In this document: positions 24,502 through 34,645 of the stretch, piece by piece
Numbering within the stretch: the first letter of the stretch is position 1
Layout of the letters: each line of letters opens with the position of its first letter
NCBI GenBank assembly: GCA_011523845.1
Contig: WTFV01000225.1
Span: 35,463 to 99,462, forward strand
Length of the DNA: 64,000 bases
Source of the DNA: Acidobacteriota bacterium
GTDB lineage: Bacteria > Acidobacteriota > Vicinamibacteria > Vicinamibacterales > UBA8438
Direction: 5' to 3'
Translations under genes and position numbers: made by a program
The notes under the pieces: model-generated
What the model was told of the DNA's origin: nothing
What the model saw: the letters and a program-made list of their open reading frames with translations, nothing else
Database searches by the model: none

Positions 24502-25990
24502 CCCGCTCCCGCCCTGGACCCTGCGCTCGGAGCACTCCGGGACCTTCCTGCGCCTTCAGCGCCTGCTGAACGGTCGAGCATCGTTCACGCTGTGCTTCCT
24601 GACCTTTTCGGACAGCGTGTATCGCGACGAAGTGGCCGACTTTCTGGGAGGACGGCTGAAGGCGCTCGTCCGCGTGGCGATCGAGCCGGAGGAGCGAATC
24701 GGTACGGAGGTTCTGTTCGACCGGCTGAGTGCGGATGCAGACAGCGGGCCTGCCCAGGTCATGGACCTGGAGTCCTGGCCAGACGGATTCGACAACCTGT
24801 TGGGTCGCCTCAACCAGCGCCGAGAGGCGCTCGCCGAGCGTTGCCCGCGCCCACTGCTGGTCTGGGTGCTGTCCAGCAACCTGAAGAAGGTCGCAACGCG
24901 CGCCGCGGACCTTTGGGCCTGGCGTTCCGGGGTGTTCGATTTCACCCTGCCGCTCACGGGCGTCCGGACCGACCGGCATCAAACTCACCTCGGCGGTCCG
25001 GCAATGTTCACACCCGATCGCCAGGGGCGTGTCGACAGATTGCAGAAGTACCTGGCGAAACACTCTCCTTCAAGCCCGGCCGACGTCGACCTGCTGCTCG
25101 ATCTCGGGGATCTGCAGAGGTCGCTCGGAAACGTGGCGGAAGCAGAATCCGCTTATTCGCGCGCGTTGAAAACGGTCGCAAGGCTGGACGATCCGAGACG
25201 ACGCGCCATCACGTACGGCAGAATCGCCGACATCCGGCAGGAGCGCGGGCAACTCGACGAAGCCCTGCGTATACTGACCGAAGAACAACTGCCCGTCTTC
25301 GAGAAACTCGGCGACGCTCGTCAGCAGGCCATCACGCAGGCCAGAATCGCCGATGTTCTGCAGGTCCGCGGCCAACTCGACGAAGCCCTGCGCATCCGAA
25401 CCGAAGAACAACTGCCCGTCTTCGAGAGACTCGGCGACATCCGCTCCCGCGCCATCACCCAGAGCAGAATCGCCGACATCCTGCAGGCACGCGGGCAACT
25501 CGACGAAGCCCTGCGCATACTGACCGAAGAACAATTACCCGTCTTCGAACAGCTCGGTGACGCCCGCTCGCAAGCCATCACACAAGGGCAAATCGCCGAC
25601 ATCCTGCAGACACGCGGGCAACTCGACGAAGCCCTGCGGCTCCGAACCGAAGAACAACTGCCCGTCTTCGAGAAACTCGGCGACATCCGCTCCCGCGCCA
25701 TCGCCCAGGGCGAAATCGCCGACATCCTCCGGACACGCGGGCAACTCGACGAAGCCCTGCGCATACTGACCGAAGAGCAACTGCCCGTCTTCGAGAAACT
25801 CGGCGACGTCCACGCCCTCGCCATCACGCAGGGCAGAATCGCCGGGATCATGCAAGAGCGCGGGCAACTGGACGATGCCCTCCGAATCTATGAACAGCAG
25901 GTGCTGCCCACCTTCGAGGCACTGAATCTCCCCGTGGAGATCGACCGCGTCCGAGCACGTATTGCGGCACTGCGGGCGAGCCTCGGATGA
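24482..25990 (+). CDS. TPR-repeat protein with near-identical 41-residue repeats
   Basis: The 502-residue product has an alpha/beta N-terminal domain (about 1-165) and a TPR array (about 190-502). The first contains FTLCFLTFSDSVYRDEVADF, PLLVWVLSSNLKKVATRA and the striking DLWAWRSGVFDF at 143-154. The array is seven units of 41 residues, five of them nearly identical around RGQLDEALRILTEEQLPVFE. The N-terminal domain looks like the inactive-NTPase-like or adaptor domains found with TPR arrays in predicted conflict systems. The ATG at 24482 lies inside the end of the NTPase gene. Near-identity of the repeats at DNA level shows recent expansion or conversion, as expected for a recognition surface under diversifying pressure. 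Confidence 0.8.
   Translation: MGPATDSPLPPWTLRSEHSGTFLRLQRLLNGRASFTLCFLTFSDSVYRDEVADFLGGRLKALVRVAIEPEERIGTEVLFDRLSADADSGPAQVMDLESWPDGFDNLLGRLNQRREALAERCPRPLLVWVLSSNLKKVATRAADLWAWRSGVFDFTLPLTGVRTDRHQTHLGGPAMFTPDRQGRVDRLQKYLAKHSPSSPADVDLLLDLGDLQRSLGNVAEAESAYSRALKTVARLDDPRRRAITYGRIADIRQERGQLDEALRILTEEQLPVFEKLGDARQQAITQARIADVLQVRGQLDEALRIRTEEQLPVFERLGDIRSRAITQSRIADILQARGQLDEALRILTEEQLPVFEQLGDARSQAITQGQIADILQTRGQLDEALRLRTEEQLPVFEKLGDIRSRAIAQGEIADILRTRGQLDEALRILTEEQLPVFEKLGDVHALAITQGRIAGIMQERGQLDDALRIYEQQVLPTFEALNLPVEIDRVRARIAALRASLG
25250..25864 (+). repeat. Five tandem 123-bp repeats inside the TPR gene
   Basis: The unit begins with CAACTCGACGAAGCCCTGCG at 25250 and the same phase recurs at 25373, 25496, 25619, 25742 and, diverged, 25865, always 123 bases apart. 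Substitutions are few and mostly concentrated in the codons for helix positions facing outward. Such an array can gain or lose units by slippage or recombination while keeping the frame. Confidence 0.9.
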
Positions 25991-26037
25991 CGTTTTCGCC
26001 AGCGTATTCGACGCCGGCTCGCGGGCGCAACAGGAAA

Positions 26038-26074
26038 CAGGCAGGCCGCAGGGAAACTCCCCACCACCTGCCTG
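26038..26074. terminator. Hairpin between convergent genes
   Basis: CAGGCAGG (26038-26045) pairs with CCTGCCTG (26067-26074), with an inner GGG/CCC pairing. It sits between the stop of the TPR gene and the stop of the radical SAM gene on the other strand. There is no T-run, so it may slow both polymerases rather than act as a textbook intrinsic terminator. Confidence 0.55.
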
Positions 26075-26116
26075 CCCATCGCGACTCGACGGCGATGAGA
26101 GCCGGAATCGATCTCG

Positions 26117-28252
<2,136 letters not shown>

Positions 28253-28363
28253 CTTGGATGTGCCTCTGGGAACGGATTCCTGCATTCACGGTCCGACCGT
28301 GGACGGACCGGTTTCTCACCCTCTTGTACTGTTTCCGGAGCATACTCGCGGTTCGGGGTGCCG

Positions 28364-28379
28364 ACTACAAGATTGTAGT
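28364..28379. promoter_or_regulatory. Palindrome upstream of the radical SAM gene
   Basis: ACTACAA-GA-TTGTAGT is a perfect 7-bp inverted repeat with a 2-base centre, in an AT-richer patch about 110 bases before the radical SAM start. A second inverted repeat, CGGTCCG (28289-28295) and CGGACCG (28304-28310), lies closer to the gene. The first could be an operator or contain the promoter; the second may shape the leader. Confidence 0.45.
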
Positions 28380-28424
28380 GGAGGGGCGGAACCACGGCCT
28401 GAGTGGTCGTTACGACGCCTGAAC

Positions 28425-28677
28425 GGACCGCACGTCCGAGGCGAATTCCCCGCTGCCACGGACCGGCGGCGCACCCGGTCCGGCACCGGGAGACGCCGGA
28501 CCGCGCGTCCGAGGCGAATTCCCCGCTGCCACGGACCGGCGGCACGTCCGGCCCGGCACCGGGAGACGCCGGCCGCGCGTCCGAGGCGAATTCCCCGCCG
28601 CCACGGACCGGCAGCACGTCCGGTCCGGCACCGGGGGACGCCGGACCGCACGTCCGAGGCGAATTCCCCGCTGCCAC
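28425..28677. repeat. 73-bp tandem repeats, about 3.5 copies
   Basis: Units start at 28425, 28498, 28571 and 28643, each beginning GGACCGCACGTCCGAGG or a close variant and containing GAATTCCCCGCTGCCAC. Each full unit ends with CGGCACCGGGAGACGCC and holds its own inverted repeat (GGACCG with CGGTCC). The following bases to 28870 have a second pair of diverged repeats around CGGCGTGCCGG (28699 and 28767). No gene is supported between 28380 and 28870. The block separates the alkB 3' end from the radical SAM promoter. Confidence 0.85.
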
Positions 28678-28870
28678 CGGGGACAGCGCCCGGCTCGGCG
28701 TGCCGGGACGGAGTCCCCGACGTCCGCGCGGCTACGTGGGACGTGTCCAGGACCTCCTGCGCCCGGATCGGCGTGCCGGAACCGAGTCTCCGACTTGCTC
28801 CGGTCGCCTCGCGAGAACGCGAGGCGGGGAGACGGGAAGAGACGGGAAGACGCGCCGAGGAAGGGGTGGG

Positions 28871-29527
28871 TCAGGACCCACCCGCGGCCAGCGCGTACTG
28901 CCGGAACGTCAGGCTGACTCGCCCGCGCAGCCCCAGGACCGGCGGTCCGGACCCGCGCAGGATGCGGGCGATGCCGTGGTAGCGCAACCGGCCGGGCCCG
29001 CCCATCACGAACGCGTCCCCCGAGCGCAACTCGATTGCCGTGGTGGGTTCCCGGCGGCGAAGGCCGCCGAGCAGGAACCGGCCGGAATCCCCGAGCGAGA
29101 GCGAAACGACCGGCACGCCCGCGTCGAGTGTGGACGCGTCCTCGTCCTTGTCCTGGTGCAGGCCCATCCTGCCGTCGTCGCCGTAGCGGTTGACGAGGCA
29201 GATGTCCGGGTCGATAGTGAAGCCGGCCGCGGCGGCCGCGTCCACCGCCAGGCGGGCCAGCGCGAGCGGCAACGGAGGCGCCGGCAGTCCATCGTGGTCC
29301 GACCGCTGCCACTCGTACGTGTAGGTTCGCGCGTTCCAGTGGCGGCCGAGGCAGAGCATGTCGCAGTGCATGAAGCCGCCGCCACGGACTCGAGGGCGAT
29401 AGAAGCCGGCCGCTCCGTCAGCCAGCGCCTGCACGGTCGCAAGGACGCGACGCTGCTCGGGCGGCGACAGGTATCCGGGCAGATGGAACGTGCCCGGCGC
29501 AAGCTCGACGGTCTCGGCGGCAGACAT
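28871..29527 (-). CDS. alkB: AlkB-like 2-oxoglutarate/Fe(II) dioxygenase
   Basis: The 218-residue product has the AlkB fold. CLVNRYGDDGRMGLHQDKDE carries the HxD iron ligands, VPVVSLSLGDSGRFLLGG follows, RLRYHGIARIL has the third ligand His, and RGRVSLTFRQ has the arginines that hold 2-oxoglutarate. It would demethylate alkylated bases (1-methyladenine, 3-methylcytosine) in DNA or RNA. The ATG at 29527 is chosen because the domain begins there; the frame is open much further upstream but that part is not protein-like. It is divergent from the flavoprotein gene at 29711. Confidence 0.92.
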   Translation of the reverse strand: MSAAETVELAPGTFHLPGYLSPPEQRRVLATVQALADGAAGFYRPRVRGGGFMHCDMLCLGRHWNARTYTYEWQRSDHDGLPAPPLPLALARLAVDAAAAAGFTIDPDICLVNRYGDDGRMGLHQDKDEDASTLDAGVPVVSLSLGDSGRFLLGGLRRREPTTAIELRSGDAFVMGGPGRLRYHGIARILRGSGPPVLGLRGRVSLTFRQYALAAGGS

Positions 29528-29594
29528 GACGATCGGACAATCGGCAGCGTTCGGACCGGCACTCGCACGGGCGCGTCCGTGCTCGACCGGTGCG

Positions 29595-29702
29595 GTGCCG
29601 AAACGGTCCCCCGCAATCGTACCGCTATCAGACGCCCGGCCGGCTCCGGACGGCGGTACCGCGGGAGTGCCGAAACAGTCCCCGGCAATCGTACCGCTAT
29701 CA
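29595..29702. repeat. 36-bp direct repeat in the alkB/oxidase divergent promoter region
   Basis: GTGCCGAAACGGTCCCCCGC continuing to CGTACCGCTATCA (29595-29630) recurs at 29667-29702 with two substitutions, 72 bases apart. The second copy ends eight bases before the oxidase start. The duplication may double a promoter or operator for alkB, the oxidase, or both. Confidence 0.75.
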
Positions 29703-29710
29703 TCACCGGC

Positions 29711-30862
29711 ATGCCGCGCTCCCCCGATGTCGTGGTGGTCGGCGCCGGTACCTTCGGCGCCTGGACCGCCTGGCACCTGCGCCGGGCCGGGCATGCGGTG
29801 AAGCTCGTCGATGCGTTCGGAGCCGGCCATTCGCGGGCGAGCTCGGGGGGCGAGTCGCGCATCATCCGCATGGGCTACGGAGACCGGACGCTCTACTCCC
29901 GCTGGGCGCGCGAGTCGCTTCCGCAGTGGAAGCAGTTGCTCGACGAGGCCGGCCGGCCGGACCTGTTCCATGAGACCGGCGTCCTGTGGCTCGGCCGCGA
30001 TGCCGACCCGCACGTCGGCGCAACCGCCCTGACGCTCGACCGGCTCGGCGTGGTCGCGGAATCGCTCGATCCCGCGGACCTGCGGTCGCGGTTTCCCGCA
30101 CTGGACTTCACCGGCATCACGCGGGGCGTGTTCGAGCCCGGCAGCGGAGTGCTGCTGGCCCGCCGGGCCGTCAACGCGGTGGTGGATCAGGCGGTGCGCC
30201 ACGGCGTCGACTACCGTGTGGCGTCCGTCGACCCGTCCGGCCTGTCCGGGGGCGCGGATGCCCTGCGGCTCGGCGGCGGCGCCCGTCTGTCGGCCGGCAC
30301 GTTCGTCTTCGCCTGCGGCCCCTGGCTGCCGGCGCTCTTCCCCGATCTGCTCGGTCCGCTGCTGCGCACGACCCGCCAGGAGGTGTTCTTTCTCGGTACG
30401 CCGGCCGGGGATCGGCGATTCAGGCCGCCGGCGCTGCCGGCCTGGATCGACTTCCACGCGGGAGCCTACGGTCTCCCGGACATCGAGGGCCGCGGCGCCA
30501 AGGTGGGCCTCACCGCGCTGGGCCCGGCCTTCGACCCGGACCGCGGCGACCGGGCGCCGTCCGCCGAGGGGCTGGCTGCCGCACGGCGATTCGCCGCCAC
30601 CCGGCTGCCGGCTCTGCGCGATGCGCCGCTACTGGAAGCGAGGGTCTGCCAGTACACGAACACGCCGAGCGGCGACCTGCTGATCGATCGCCATCCCGAC
30701 CGCGACAGCGTGTGGCTCGCCGGCGGCGGATCCGGCCACGGATTCAAGCTCGGGCCGGCCGTCGGGGCCTACGTTGCCGCCCGGGTTGCCGGAACCGTCC
30801 CCGGCGAAGACCTCGTCGGCCTGCCAGCAAAACGGCACGGGCAGGAGCGCACCGTCCTGTGA
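29711..30862 (+). CDS. FAD amine oxidase, monomeric sarcosine oxidase/N-methyltryptophan oxidase type
   Basis: The 383-residue product is a DAO-family flavoenzyme. DVVVVGAGTFGAWTAWHL is the dinucleotide motif, HSRASSGGESRIIRMGYG is the sarcosine-oxidase signature, and RVCQYTNTPSGDLLIDRHP contains the cysteine that holds FAD covalently in MSOX and MTOX. GGSGHGFKLGPAVG closes the fold. It would oxidise a secondary N-methyl amine, giving formaldehyde and hydrogen peroxide. Placement beside alkB, whose reaction also releases formaldehyde, may be chance. The exact substrate is uncertain. Confidence 0.88.
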   Translation: MPRSPDVVVVGAGTFGAWTAWHLRRAGHAVKLVDAFGAGHSRASSGGESRIIRMGYGDRTLYSRWARESLPQWKQLLDEAGRPDLFHETGVLWLGRDADPHVGATALTLDRLGVVAESLDPADLRSRFPALDFTGITRGVFEPGSGVLLARRAVNAVVDQAVRHGVDYRVASVDPSGLSGGADALRLGGGARLSAGTFVFACGPWLPALFPDLLGPLLRTTRQEVFFLGTPAGDRRFRPPALPAWIDFHAGAYGLPDIEGRGAKVGLTALGPAFDPDRGDRAPSAEGLAAARRFAATRLPALRDAPLLEARVCQYTNTPSGDLLIDRHPDRDSVWLAGGGSGHGFKLGPAVGAYVAARVAGTVPGEDLVGLPAKRHGQERTVL

Positions 30863-30892
30863 AGCCATAGCAGTGATGCACCCGGCCCCGCG

Positions 30893-31046
30893 CGACCTGT
30901 GGCAAGGGCCCCGCTGCATTCGAGCGGCGATGCATCCCGCGTGGACGGCGTTCTCCTCGGTCGAATATGCCCTCTCTGCCCCCTCGTCGCGCCTTGCCAC
31001 GCGGGCGCCTCGCCGCGCTCGGCGCCACGCGGGTTCACCACGGACT
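30893..31046 (-). repeat. Family B dispersed repeat, copy 1
   Basis: In the minus orientation this 154-bp element reads AGTCCGTGGTGAACCCGCGT at its left end and contains GCGGGATGCATCGCCGCTCG near the right end, closing with a degenerate TIR. It matches the copies at 31949, 36740 and 51078, which have the terminal inverted repeats GAGCCCGTGG/CCACGGGCTC in better state. It lies in a 439-base gap (30863-31301) after the oxidase gene; apart from this and the next repeat I see no gene in the gap. Confidence 0.8.
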
Positions 31047-31050
31047 GCCG

Positions 31051-31165
31051 GGCCGGCCCCGCCGTTCCACCTCCCAAGGGCGGCACTCTCCTTGCAACGG
31101 AACTGCCAGGCCGGCCCCGCCGTTTGACCTCCCAACCCAAGGGCGGCACTCTCCTTGCAACGGAA
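31051..31165. repeat. Tandem duplication of about 55 bp
   Basis: GGCCGGCCCCGCCGTT begins copies at 31051 and 31109, and both end with CGGCACTCTCCTTGCAACGG plus AA (31102, 31165). The second copy has an extra AACCC. The block directly follows the family B repeat and lies 3' of the msrQ gene on the other strand. It may be a duplicated terminator-like or mobile fragment. Confidence 0.75.
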
Positions 31166-31301
31166 TCGGTGGTATGATGCCGGCCCTGCACGAGCAGAGC
31201 GCTGATCACCAGCCGCGGCCGGCCGGGAGCGCTGCAATGAACCGGGAATCCGTGGAAGACGTACTCGGAAGTCTCGATCGGCGCATCGGAAGGATCGGCG
31301 T

Positions 31302-31943
31302 TCACCGAGCCGCGGAGCGAGCGGGACCTGCCGCCCCGGCTCGCATCGCGCCGCCCTGCCCGCGGTAGCGGTACGCCACGCGGGCGCCCAGCAGGACGGT
31401 GAGAATCGCCGCGTAGATCAGCGGCTCGCCGATGTCGATCTTGACCAGCCAGAGAAAGTGCACCACGCCGGCGACGGCGCTCGCGTAGACCAGGCGGTGC
31501 AGCGTCGCCCACCGCTTCCCCAGCCGACGGATCCAGCCCTGCGTCGAGGTCACCGCCAGGGGAATCATCAGTACGAAGCCGACGAATCCGGCCGTCACGT
31601 ACTTCCGTTCGGCGACGTCGTCGATGATCAGCAGCAGATCGAAGAAGTGATCGAAGACCAGATAGGTCGAGAAATGCAGCACGGCGTAGAAGAACGCGAA
31701 CAGGCCGAACATCCGCCGGAAGCGGACCAGCGCGTGCCAGCCGGCGAGCCGGCGCAACGGGGTGACCGCGAGCGTCACCAGCAGGAGCCGGAGCGCCCAG
31801 TCGCCCGTGCGGTGCGTGATGTCCTCGATCGGGTTGACGCCGAGGCCGCCGGTGAACGCGTCCCAGCCCAGCAGAAGCGCCGGAACCAGACAGGCGACGA
31901 AGACGAGCGGCTTGACGCGGGGCATCCAGGACACTGTGGACAT
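31302..31943 (-). CDS. msrQ: MsrQ, haem-binding membrane subunit of MsrPQ
   Basis: The 213-residue protein has about six transmembrane helices with the ferric-reductase-like pattern: ITHRTGDWALRLLLVTLAVT, RFRRMFGLFAFFYAVLHFST with haem-binding His, and KRWATLHRLVYASAVAGVVH with further His ligands. MsrQ takes electrons from the respiratory chain and passes them to MsrP, which repairs oxidised methionines of periplasmic proteins. The msrP gene lies upstream on the same strand but is separated by about 200 bases that contain a family B repeat. Confidence 0.93.
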   Translation of the reverse strand: MSTVSWMPRVKPLVFVACLVPALLLGWDAFTGGLGVNPIEDITHRTGDWALRLLLVTLAVTPLRRLAGWHALVRFRRMFGLFAFFYAVLHFSTYLVFDHFFDLLLIIDDVAERKYVTAGFVGFVLMIPLAVTSTQGWIRRLGKRWATLHRLVYASAVAGVVHFLWLVKIDIGEPLIYAAILTVLLGARVAYRYRGQGGAMRAGAAGPARSAAR

Positions 31944-31948
31944 GCGCT

Positions 31949-32117
31949 GTCAGCAACCCGTGGTGGAACCCCGCGTCGCACCGAGAGCGGCGAGGCGCCC
32001 CGACACCCGGTACCCGGCGTGAGGAGGGCGCATATTGGGCATATTCAACCGACGAACAACGCAGTCAGGCGGGATGCATCGACGCCGAATGCACCGGGGA
32101 CTCTCGCCATGCGCTGC
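31949..32117 (+). repeat. Family B dispersed repeat, copy 2, between msrP and msrQ
   Basis: The 169-bp element is very close to the inverse of the copy at 36740: CGGCGTGAGGAGGGCGCATA, then TTGGGCATAT, and later CAGGCGGGATGCATCG. The left end keeps CCCGTGG; the right end is degenerate (CCATGCGCTG). It occupies almost the whole gap between msrP (stop at 32145) and msrQ (start at 31943). Confidence 0.8.
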
Positions 32118-32144
32118 CATGGTGCCGCGGGCCGGCACGCCGGC

Positions 32145-33107
32145 TCAGTAGTTCCTCGCCAGGTCCATCCCTTCGTACATCCGGGCGACCCGGTAGCCGT
32201 ACCCGTTGAACATCTGCGTCCGCTGGCGGAAGAAGTTGCCGATGCGCCGCTCCATCGCCTGCGACCAGCGCGGGTGATCGACCTCCGGATTGACGTTCGC
32301 GTAGAACCCGTACTCGTGGGGGATCGCGACGTTCCAGGTGTTGCGCGGCTGGTCCTCGACGAACTGGATCCTGACGATCGACTTGATGCTCTTGAAGCCG
32401 TACTTCCAGGGCACGACCAGGCGAATCGGCGCCCCGTTCTGGTTCAGCAGCGTCTTGCCGTAGATGCCGACGGCGAGAATCGTCAGCGGGTTCATCGCCT
32501 CGTCCATCCGCAGCCCCTCGACGTACGGGTACTGGAGGTTGCGGGCGCGCTGCCCCCGGAACTCCGACGGGCGGTAGAGGGTCTCGAAACGGACGTAGTT
32601 CGCCCGCGACGTCGGTTCGAAGCGCCGGATGAGGTTGCGGAGCGGGAAGCCGACCCAGGGGACCACCATCGACCAGGCCTCGACGCAGCGCAGCCTGTAG
32701 ATGCGCTCCTCGAGCGTGTGCGGACTCAGGATGTCCTCGAGCGTGTAGTCGGCATCCGGGCGGTTCATGTGGCCCTCGACGCGCACCGACCACGGCTCGA
32801 CGGTCAGCTCGTCGGCGTACCGCTTCGGATCCTCCTTGTCGAGACCGAACTCGTAGAAGTTGTTGTAGCTGGTGATCTCCTCGTAGGAGTTCAGTCGTTC
32901 GTCGGTACTGAACTGGCTCGGCCGCAACTCGCCGAGATCCTCCTGCGGCGCGGCCTGCAGACCGCCGTCCGGCTGGCCGAGCACGGTTGCGCCGGCCGCG
33001 CCGAGCGCGGCGCCGGAAGCGGTCCGGATGAACTGCCGCCGGTTCCAGTAGAGCCGCTCGGGCGTAATCTCGGAAGAGCGGATGTCGGGCGCCTGTTTGA
33101 TCAGCAT
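32145..33107 (-). CDS. msrP: MsrP, molybdopterin-dependent methionine sulfoxide reductase
   Basis: The 320-residue protein has a Tat signal with NRRQFIRTASGAALG near its start and a sulfite-oxidase-type fold. YRLRCVEAWSMVVPWVGFPL contains the cysteine ligand of the molybdenum cofactor, and GAPIRLVVPWKYGFKSIKSI is a conserved MsrP strand set. It reduces methionine sulfoxide in periplasmic proteins, with MsrQ (31302) as electron donor. The Tat signal is typical of cofactor-loaded enzymes. Confidence 0.95.
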   Translation of the reverse strand: MLIKQAPDIRSSEITPERLYWNRRQFIRTASGAALGAAGATVLGQPDGGLQAAPQEDLGELRPSQFSTDERLNSYEEITSYNNFYEFGLDKEDPKRYADELTVEPWSVRVEGHMNRPDADYTLEDILSPHTLEERIYRLRCVEAWSMVVPWVGFPLRNLIRRFEPTSRANYVRFETLYRPSEFRGQRARNLQYPYVEGLRMDEAMNPLTILAVGIYGKTLLNQNGAPIRLVVPWKYGFKSIKSIVRIQFVEDQPRNTWNVAIPHEYGFYANVNPEVDHPRWSQAMERRIGNFFRQRTQMFNGYGYRVARMYEGMDLARNY

Positions 33108-33187
33108 CGGTCTACCCCTGCCTCGTGCCGCGCGTGCGCTGCCATTGCCGTGTCCCTGATCATGGTCCCCCCGCGACCAATCGCTTG

Positions 33188-34645
33188 TCAACCGCGCCGG
33201 CTGCTCCCGGCCGCACCCGCACGGTTCCACCACGTCCATCCGGCGACCGCCGCGACCATCCCGTACTCCAGCGGCTCCACCCAGACCGGCAATACCCACC
33301 CGTCGCCGGCCAGGTGCGGGGTCCAGACGGTGTAGGTCAGCATCGAGGCCAGCGTCCAGGCGACCAGCGGCCAGTTGACGGCCGGGGCGAGAAACGGAAT
33401 CAGCCAGACGAAGTACCACGGGTAGACGGCCGGCGCCAGGCAGAGCGTGACGGCCAGCGGCCAGGCCCAGGCCGCCGCGTCGTCGCGGCCGCGGGTCCGC
33501 CGCGCGTGCACGGCCATGGCCAGTCCCGCCGCGACGGCGAGCGCGATGACCGGCGCGGTGCCGGTCGCCGCGGCCAGCCACCGGAAGAGCGGCCCGTTGA
33601 ACCGCCACTGCGCCAGGTAGGTGTCGAGCGATCCGATCGGAAGCCGCCCCCCGTCGAGGAAGGGCATGTACAGGAGCACGACCAGCAGCGCCCCGACCGC
33701 CGCGTCGGCCAGCCGGATCCGCCTCCACAGCAGCGGCGCCAGCACCAGCGGCAGGAACTTGACGGCGAACGCGCCCGCGAAGCCGACCGCCGCCAGGAGC
33801 GAACGGCGGCGGGAGAGCGCGCAGGCCGCCGCCACCAGCAGCAACGTGCCGGCCACGTCGACGTGGGCCCCGCCGGCTCCTTCCAGCGCAACCAGCGGAT
33901 GCCAGGCGTAGGCGAGGACCCACCACGGACCGCGGCCCGTCGCCGCGAGCCAGCGCCAGATCAGGCCGACGAGCAGCAGGTCGCAGGCCAGCACGGCGAC
34001 GGCCATCGCCGGCACCGACTCGTGCAGCGACGTCACGCCGAGAAAGAAGCGCTGGGCGAGGGGAGGGTAGATGGAGGGCAGGACGGCGCTCGTCGGATCG
34101 ATCCGCCGGGTCAGGTCCGTGTGCAGGTGCGCCAGGGCGGGATCGGCCGGCGCGGTCTCCAGGGGATTGAGGCCGTGCTGCTGCACGCGCCCGTCCCAGA
34201 CGTAGCGGTAGACGTCGTCCGAGACGAGCGGCGCGGATCCGAGCAGGATCACGCGCCAGACGAGGGCGAGGAGCAGGCAGGCGGCCAGGGCCGGGAAGCC
34301 GGCCGGCCGGCCCGGTCCGCAGGCAGCGAGCCGGTCGAGCAACCGGAGCGCCGCGACGTAGGCGAGCGACGCGACGCCGAGCAGCGCCACGAACGCCTCG
34401 GCCTGCCGGCGCGCGTCGAGCGCCGCCGCGGCGGCCAGCGCAATCAGCAGCACGACCCCGCAGGCCAGGATTCGTCTCCGCACCGACTCGTCGGCCGACC
34501 CGCCGCCACCGAGCAGCAACTGGACCACCCGCGCACCGACGATGAACAGCACGACGAACGCCTCGGCCTGCCAGCGCGATTCGAGGCTGGCCGCGACCAG
34601 CGCCGCCAGCAGCGCGACGCCCAGGACCACGAGCCTCCAGCTCAT
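33188..34645 (-). CDS. Membrane glycosyltransferase, polyprenol-phosphate-sugar dependent (GT87-like)
   Basis: The 485-residue integral membrane protein has ten or more hydrophobic helices and the phrase APLVSDDVYRYVWDGRVQ early on, typical of lipid-linked mannosyl- or glucosyltransferases (GT-C fold with acidic catalytic loop). LPSIYPPLAQRFF and HPLVALEGAGGAHVDVAG are further family marks. It would transfer a sugar from a polyprenol phosphate donor to an envelope glycan or protein. Its start overlaps the stop of the GT2 gene (ATGA 34642-34645), so the pair probably works in one glycan pathway. Confidence 0.85.
   Translation of the reverse strand: MSWRLVVLGVALLAALVAASLESRWQAEAFVVLFIVGARVVQLLLGGGGSADESVRRRILACGVVLLIALAAAAALDARRQAEAFVALLGVASLAYVAALRLLDRLAACGPGRPAGFPALAACLLLALVWRVILLGSAPLVSDDVYRYVWDGRVQQHGLNPLETAPADPALAHLHTDLTRRIDPTSAVLPSIYPPLAQRFFLGVTSLHESVPAMAVAVLACDLLLVGLIWRWLAATGRGPWWVLAYAWHPLVALEGAGGAHVDVAGTLLLVAAACALSRRRSLLAAVGFAGAFAVKFLPLVLAPLLWRRIRLADAAVGALLVVLLYMPFLDGGRLPIGSLDTYLAQWRFNGPLFRWLAAATGTAPVIALAVAAGLAMAVHARRTRGRDDAAAWAWPLAVTLCLAPAVYPWYFVWLIPFLAPAVNWPLVAWTLASMLTYTVWTPHLAGDGWVLPVWVEPLEYGMVAAVAGWTWWNRAGAAGSSRRG

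Noticed and set aside
25250..25990. Possible CRISPR array because of regular near-identical repeats
   Set aside because: The 123-bp period keeps a reading frame, there are no unique spacers, and the repeats translate to TPR units. No cas genes are present.
28425..28677. Possible CRISPR array at the 73-bp tandem repeats
   Set aside because: The whole unit is repeated, with no variable spacers, and only 3.5 units are present.
28403..30862. Long rightward open frame of 819 codons covering the tandem repeats, alkB antisense and the oxidase gene
   Set aside because: Only the part from 29711 on is protein-like (DAO oxidase). The rest is repeat DNA and antisense of alkB, kept open by high GC content.
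31174..31368. Small rightward frame after the 31.1-kb tandem repeat (beginning MMPALHEQS)
   Set aside because: It has no family match, overlaps the 3' end of msrQ and lacks a ribosome-binding site.
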